From Rhodocyclaceae bacterium (GTDB lineage: Bacteria; Pseudomonadota; Gammaproteobacteria; Burkholderiales; Rhodocyclaceae): 33,792 nt of DNA. Below the pieces are notes generated by a model. The model saw only the letters and a program-made list of their open reading frames with translations, did not search any database and had not been told where the DNA came from. The translations under genes were made by a program, and so were the position numbers. Positions 30,763-33,792 of the stretch are shown one piece after another; the first letter of the stretch is position 1; each line of letters begins with the position of its first letter. The stretch spans positions 1 through 33,792 of the forward strand of contig JAGRFY010000002.1 in the NCBI GenBank assembly GCA_020445765.1. Direction: 5' to 3'.

Positions 30763-32083
30763 TCTCGATTCCCCGCCCGAGGGCGACCGGCCACAGCCGC
30801 ATCAGTACCAGGTAGGCGAACATCAGGATGCCGATCGTGGCGAGCAGGCCGCCGATGCCGAGCATGATCCGCGAGATCGTCTCGATGCTCCAGCTCAGGC
30901 CCAGGTCGCCCGGGGTCTTGCGCGGTGCGCCCATCAGTCCGGCGCCGGCCAGGCCGAGCATCATCAGCATGATGCCCCAGCCGTAGCAGGCCAGCTGGCT
31001 GCGGGCGGCGCCGGCGGAGACGGCGGTGGCGCCGAGCCGCGGCAGCAATTGCAGCGCGGTCGCCATGAATGCCAGCGTCACGGCACCGATCGTGCCGTGA
31101 TAGTGGGCGGTGACCAGGGTGGTCTGGCCGTCGATGGCGGCTCCGATCAGCAGGCCCTGGATGAACAATACGGCCGACAGCCCGAAGCCCGGCATGGCAC
31201 GCGGGCTCGTGCGCAGCAGCAGTGCGAACAGGATCACCGGCGCCGGCCACGAGGCCCACTGCATCAGGCGCGTGAAACCGATGATGTAGTCGGCGTCGAG
31301 CGGGCTGCGGAACGTCGCCAGACCGATGCCGGCAACGATCGGTGCCGCCGCCAGCAGCAGCAGACCCGCCGGAACCGCCGGCGCCAGGCGCGCCGGATTC
31401 GGGGGCGCCAGTACCAGCCAGCACACCATCATCAGCAGCACCAGCACGAACTGCCAGAGGTGGCCTGCACCCCAGAACAGCGATTCGTAGTAGGCCAGGC
31501 CGTCGACGCCCTCGGCGATGACGCGATGGGCGAGCAAGGCCAGCAGCAGGCTCGCGCAGAAGCCGATCGCGGCGAGCCGCAGACCCAGCGCGCGAACATC
31601 GCCGAGGCCCGCCGGACGTCGCCATGGCAAGGGTAGGGCGCTGCGCGCGGCGCGCAGCGCCAGGGCGAGACCGAACAGCAGGAAGGCACCGGTAAACAGA
31701 CGCGAGTCGAGCACCGGCAGATAGTTGCTCATCAGCGGCGCAGGTTCGCCGACGCCGACCGACAGGGCGATGCCGATGGTGCCGAGCGCAGCGGCTGCCA
31801 GGCTCAGGTGGTCCACCGACGTCGGCCTGCGCGGCGCGTCGAGCGCCCACAGGCAGGCCGCGAAGGCCATGAACCAGACGCCCTGGGACAGCGTCACGTG
31901 CAACGTCAGCGCGACCCGGTAGAACTCGGGACCGGGGAAGAGCTTGCCGATTGCCGGGACGCGCGCCAGCGCAATCAGGATCGCGAACAGGCCGGCGGCC
32001 GCCACCGCGCCGGCGGCCAGCGCCAGCCAGTTCTGCGCGTGCCGGCGCCGGCCAGCGTCGTCGTCGCGTCCGAAGTGCGTCAT
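30746..32083 (-). CDS. Heme-copper-oxidase subunit I-like membrane protein lacking CuB histidine pair
   Basis: The 445-residue polytopic protein starts at an ATG overlapping the ccsA stop (ATGA). About 12 helices are visible. It recalls NorB/CcoN: H62 in LTLHVTLSQGVW (low-spin heme ligand position), MSNYLPVLDSRLF, H208 in WGAGHLWQF (the helix-6 position), and AHYHGTIG with H327 and H329 (helix 10, the two heme ligands). The adjacent His-His pair of helix 7 that completes the copper site is missing, so it is probably not an oxidase. Its place between ccsA and a TPR gene suggests a heme-handling or quinol-linked role in cytochrome maturation (inference). I cannot name the family precisely. Confidence 0.72.
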   Translation of the reverse strand: MTHFGRDDDAGRRRHAQNWLALAAGAVAAAGLFAILIALARVPAIGKLFPGPEFYRVALTLHVTLSQGVWFMAFAACLWALDAPRRPTSVDHLSLAAAALGTIGIALSVGVGEPAPLMSNYLPVLDSRLFTGAFLLFGLALALRAARSALPLPWRRPAGLGDVRALGLRLAAIGFCASLLLALLAHRVIAEGVDGLAYYESLFWGAGHLWQFVLVLLMMVCWLVLAPPNPARLAPAVPAGLLLLAAAPIVAGIGLATFRSPLDADYIIGFTRLMQWASWPAPVILFALLLRTSPRAMPGFGLSAVLFIQGLLIGAAIDGQTTLVTAHYHGTIGAVTLAFMATALQLLPRLGATAVSAGAARSQLACYGWGIMLMMLGLAGAGLMGAPRKTPGDLGLSWSIETISRIMLGIGGLLATIGILMFAYLVLMRLWPVALGRGIENEAAR

Positions 32084-32892
32084 ACCGCCCCCTTGTGCGG
32101 GGATTCGGAGACGAAGGGCACGCCGAAGAAGGTCAGGAAGGCGAGCACGAAGACGGCGACGATCATCCACGCGTTGCGCACCGGTTGCGGGCGATAGGTG
32201 AGGCGCAGGTGGATCGCGAAGGCGAGCAGCAGCCAGGTCACGAATGACCAGGTCTCGAGCGGATCCCATGCCCAGTAGCGCCCCCAGGCGTCCTGAGCCC
32301 AGATCGCGCCGGTGATCAGCATCAAGGTGTCGAAAACCAGCGCCAGCGCCATGAAGCGGTAGGCGAGTTCGTCCAGGCGTCGGTCGTCCGGCAATGTCGC
32401 GAAGCGCTCCTTGGCGATGCCGAAGCGGCGCAGCAGGACGATGCCGGCGATGCCGAGGGCGACAAGCGTGGCGCCAAGGAAGACCTTGGCCATGCCGATG
32501 TGGATGAACAGCCACGGTGTGCGGTAGGTCGGCGGAAAATGGCCCTCGCCGGGATGGGCCAGCATCAGCCAGCCCATCAGTACGAACAGCACCGGCATCA
32601 CCACCGCCGCGCTGGGACGGATCTTCGGAATCCGCCAGTAGGCGACCAGGAACACCAGCATCAGGCTCCAGACGTTCGACGACAGGATCTCGAACAGCGT
32701 GATGAAGGGGCCGTGCTCGAGGCGCTGCCAGCGCAGTGCCAGCGATGCCGCATGAAGCGCCAGGCCGGCCAGCAGCAGCCCCAGTACGACCCGGCCCTGT
32801 CTGCGCCCGAGGGCCACGCCGAAGATCGCCAGCACGCCGCCCAGCACGTAGGCGACGATGGCGGCCCAGAGAATCTGCAGTTCGCGTTCCAT
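32080..32892 (-). CDS. ccsA: CcsA/ResC, System II cytochrome c synthase subunit
   Basis: The 270-residue membrane protein starts at ATG 32892, 4 bp after the ResB stop. It has about eight helices and the WWD heme-binding block in WGRYWAWDPLETWSF, with histidines before it (H82-region LEHGPF, LFIHIGMA) and after it (AIHLRL), as in CcsA/ResC. With ResB/CcsB it exports heme and attaches it to apocytochrome c (family knowledge). Finding it beside CcmF, another WWD protein, in the same locus is unusual. Family call is firm. Confidence 0.92.
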   Translation of the reverse strand: MERELQILWAAIVAYVLGGVLAIFGVALGRRQGRVVLGLLLAGLALHAASLALRWQRLEHGPFITLFEILSSNVWSLMLVFLVAYWRIPKIRPSAAVVMPVLFVLMGWLMLAHPGEGHFPPTYRTPWLFIHIGMAKVFLGATLVALGIAGIVLLRRFGIAKERFATLPDDRRLDELAYRFMALALVFDTLMLITGAIWAQDAWGRYWAWDPLETWSFVTWLLLAFAIHLRLTYRPQPVRNAWMIVAVFVLAFLTFFGVPFVSESPHKGAV

Positions 32893-32896
32893 GATC

Positions 32897-33792
32897 TCAG
32901 GCGTCCCACGCCTTGCGTCGGAATTTGGTCGCAAAGTGCCAGCCCAGGCTGATCACCGCGAGTGCCCCGGTGGCGGCGAGCCACGGCAGCGTCCAATCGT
33001 AAAACACTTTGTATCCCATCCAGGTGCGCAGGCCGACCAGTTCGAGGCGGCCTTCCGGCAAGTCGATGGCCTCGCCCGGCCGAAGTTCCCAGCGCTCGGC
33101 GTTGTCGCGCACGATCACCCGGTAGTCCGACGGTACCCGGAAGGCCGACGGCTGTGCCGGATCGAGAATGGTCTCGTCGAAATCGAGCAGGATCCACAGC
33201 ATCCGGCGGGTGCCGGGCAGCGCCCACTCGCGAGTCTGCTCGTACTGGTGGATCGGGTAGGACGGCAGGTGCACGGCGCCGAGGATCGCCTCGCCGCCAG
33301 TCGGCGTAAACGTGAAGGTCGGGGCAAAGCCCTTGTTGAAGCTGGTGTAGAAGCGGTAGTCCTCGACCACCAGCGGGTGTTGGTCGCCGATCGTCGACTC
33401 GCGCATGCGGCCGCGCTCGTCGATCCAACCGACGCGATTGCGGGTCGCGTCCCGCCGCACGCCGGGCGCGTAGTCGATGGTGAATCCGAGGTTCGTGAAG
33501 CGGACCCGGTCGAGGTCGCCCATGTGCCAGCGCGCGGCGTCGGTCGAGGTCAGCGCGCCGCCCTCGAACCAGGCGCCTTCGGTGAGCTCGAGGGTGCCCT
33601 TCAGGTAGCTCATGCGCCCGGCCGCGATCAGCAGCAGCAGCGCAACCAGCGCCAGGTGGAACACGATCAGCGCGGTCTGTCGCCGGAACGCCGGATTGCT
33701 CGCCAGCGCAGCCAGCAGATTCAGCGCGAGCCCGGTCAGCGGCAGGGCCAGCGGCCAGCTTCGCCATGCTTCCGAGTTGTAGGCGAGCACGA
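32897..33792 (-). CDS. resB: ResB/CcsB-like System II cytochrome c biogenesis protein, 5' end possibly beyond window
   Basis: The frame is open to the right edge. A GTG at 33788-33790 would give 297 residues, but the true start may lie outside. Two N-terminal helices (roughly 14-32 and 40-60), a large periplasmic beta-rich domain (LTEGAWFEGGALTS, LGFTIDYAPG, YRFYTSFNKGF) and a C-terminal helix followed by a basic end (KFRRKAWDA) match ResB/CcsB. ResB forms the synthase with CcsA, whose gene follows after 4 bp. It is shorter than many ResB proteins. Confidence 0.78.
   Translation of the reverse strand, partial: VLAYNSEAWRSWPLALPLTGLALNLLAALASNPAFRRQTALIVFHLALVALLLLIAAGRMSYLKGTLELTEGAWFEGGALTSTDAARWHMGDLDRVRFTNLGFTIDYAPGVRRDATRNRVGWIDERGRMRESTIGDQHPLVVEDYRFYTSFNKGFAPTFTFTPTGGEAILGAVHLPSYPIHQYEQTREWALPGTRRMLWILLDFDETILDPAQPSAFRVPSDYRVIVRDNAERWELRPGEAIDLPEGRLELVGLRTWMGYKVFYDWTLPWLAATGALAVISLGWHFATKFRRKAWDA

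Noticed and set aside
30743-31636. A 297-codon plus-strand Gln/Arg/His-rich open frame
   Set aside because: It is antisense to the heme-copper-fold protein, and its composition is that of a reverse-strand reading of hydrophobic helices.

Overview
The window is GC-rich, densely coded chromosomal DNA of a Gram-negative proteobacterium. The neisserial/Burkholderia-type porin, the PtrR-like LysR regulator, the Vitreoscilla-like globin and the many c-type cytochrome genes suggest a betaproteobacterium, perhaps a Rhodocyclales-like respiratory one (inference). I see no insertion sequence, phage gene, CRISPR array, tRNA or rRNA.

Left part (1-9777): a phosphate-flavoured region. It holds a cut-off secreted metallophosphoesterase, a CYTH-CHAD protein, an Mpo1-like membrane protein coupled to phosphatidylserine decarboxylase, a porin, a secreted 5'-nucleotidase, a second small CYTH protein and a secreted choice-of-anchor-I beta-propeller. 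Direct repeats with 11-bp period resembling PhoB boxes lie upstream of the porin and the nucleotidase, and weaker ones upstream of the Mpo1-psd pair and the propeller gene. This points to a local Pho regulon for scavenging organic phosphate and remodelling phospholipid or polyphosphate.

Middle (9862-12277): a LysR regulator divergent from a single-domain globin that is translationally coupled to a ketopantoate-reductase-like protein.

Redox-signalling part (12284-23431): a membrane GGDEF-EAL protein with a periplasmic heme-c sensor domain, divergent from a triheme c7-type cytochrome. Then, all on the minus strand, comes a histidine kinase with a cysteine cluster in its dimerisation hairpin, a sigma-54 activator, a Sel1-repeat protein, a small monoheme cytochrome c, two paralogous seven-bladed Reg_prop propellers with no kinase domain, and a Crp/Fnr regulator. 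A second Sel1 protein diverges from the kinase behind a sigma-54-like promoter with a dyad about 115 bp upstream. I do not recognise this set as a described system. It is my main candidate for something new: a periplasmic propeller/cytochrome module under two-component and sigma-54 control.

Right part (23457-33792, minus strand): a cytochrome c maturation locus mixing two machineries. ResB and CcsA (System II) come first, then a heme-copper-oxidase-fold protein lacking the tandem-histidine copper ligands and a TPR protein. CcmD, F, G, H and I (System I) follow, then a stand-alone heme-c sensor-like (DUF3365) protein and a TlpA-like thioredoxin. CcmA, B, C and E are not in the window. CcmI carries a tandem duplication of its C-terminal domain. 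The locus would supply attached heme for the cytochromes and heme-c sensors next to it.
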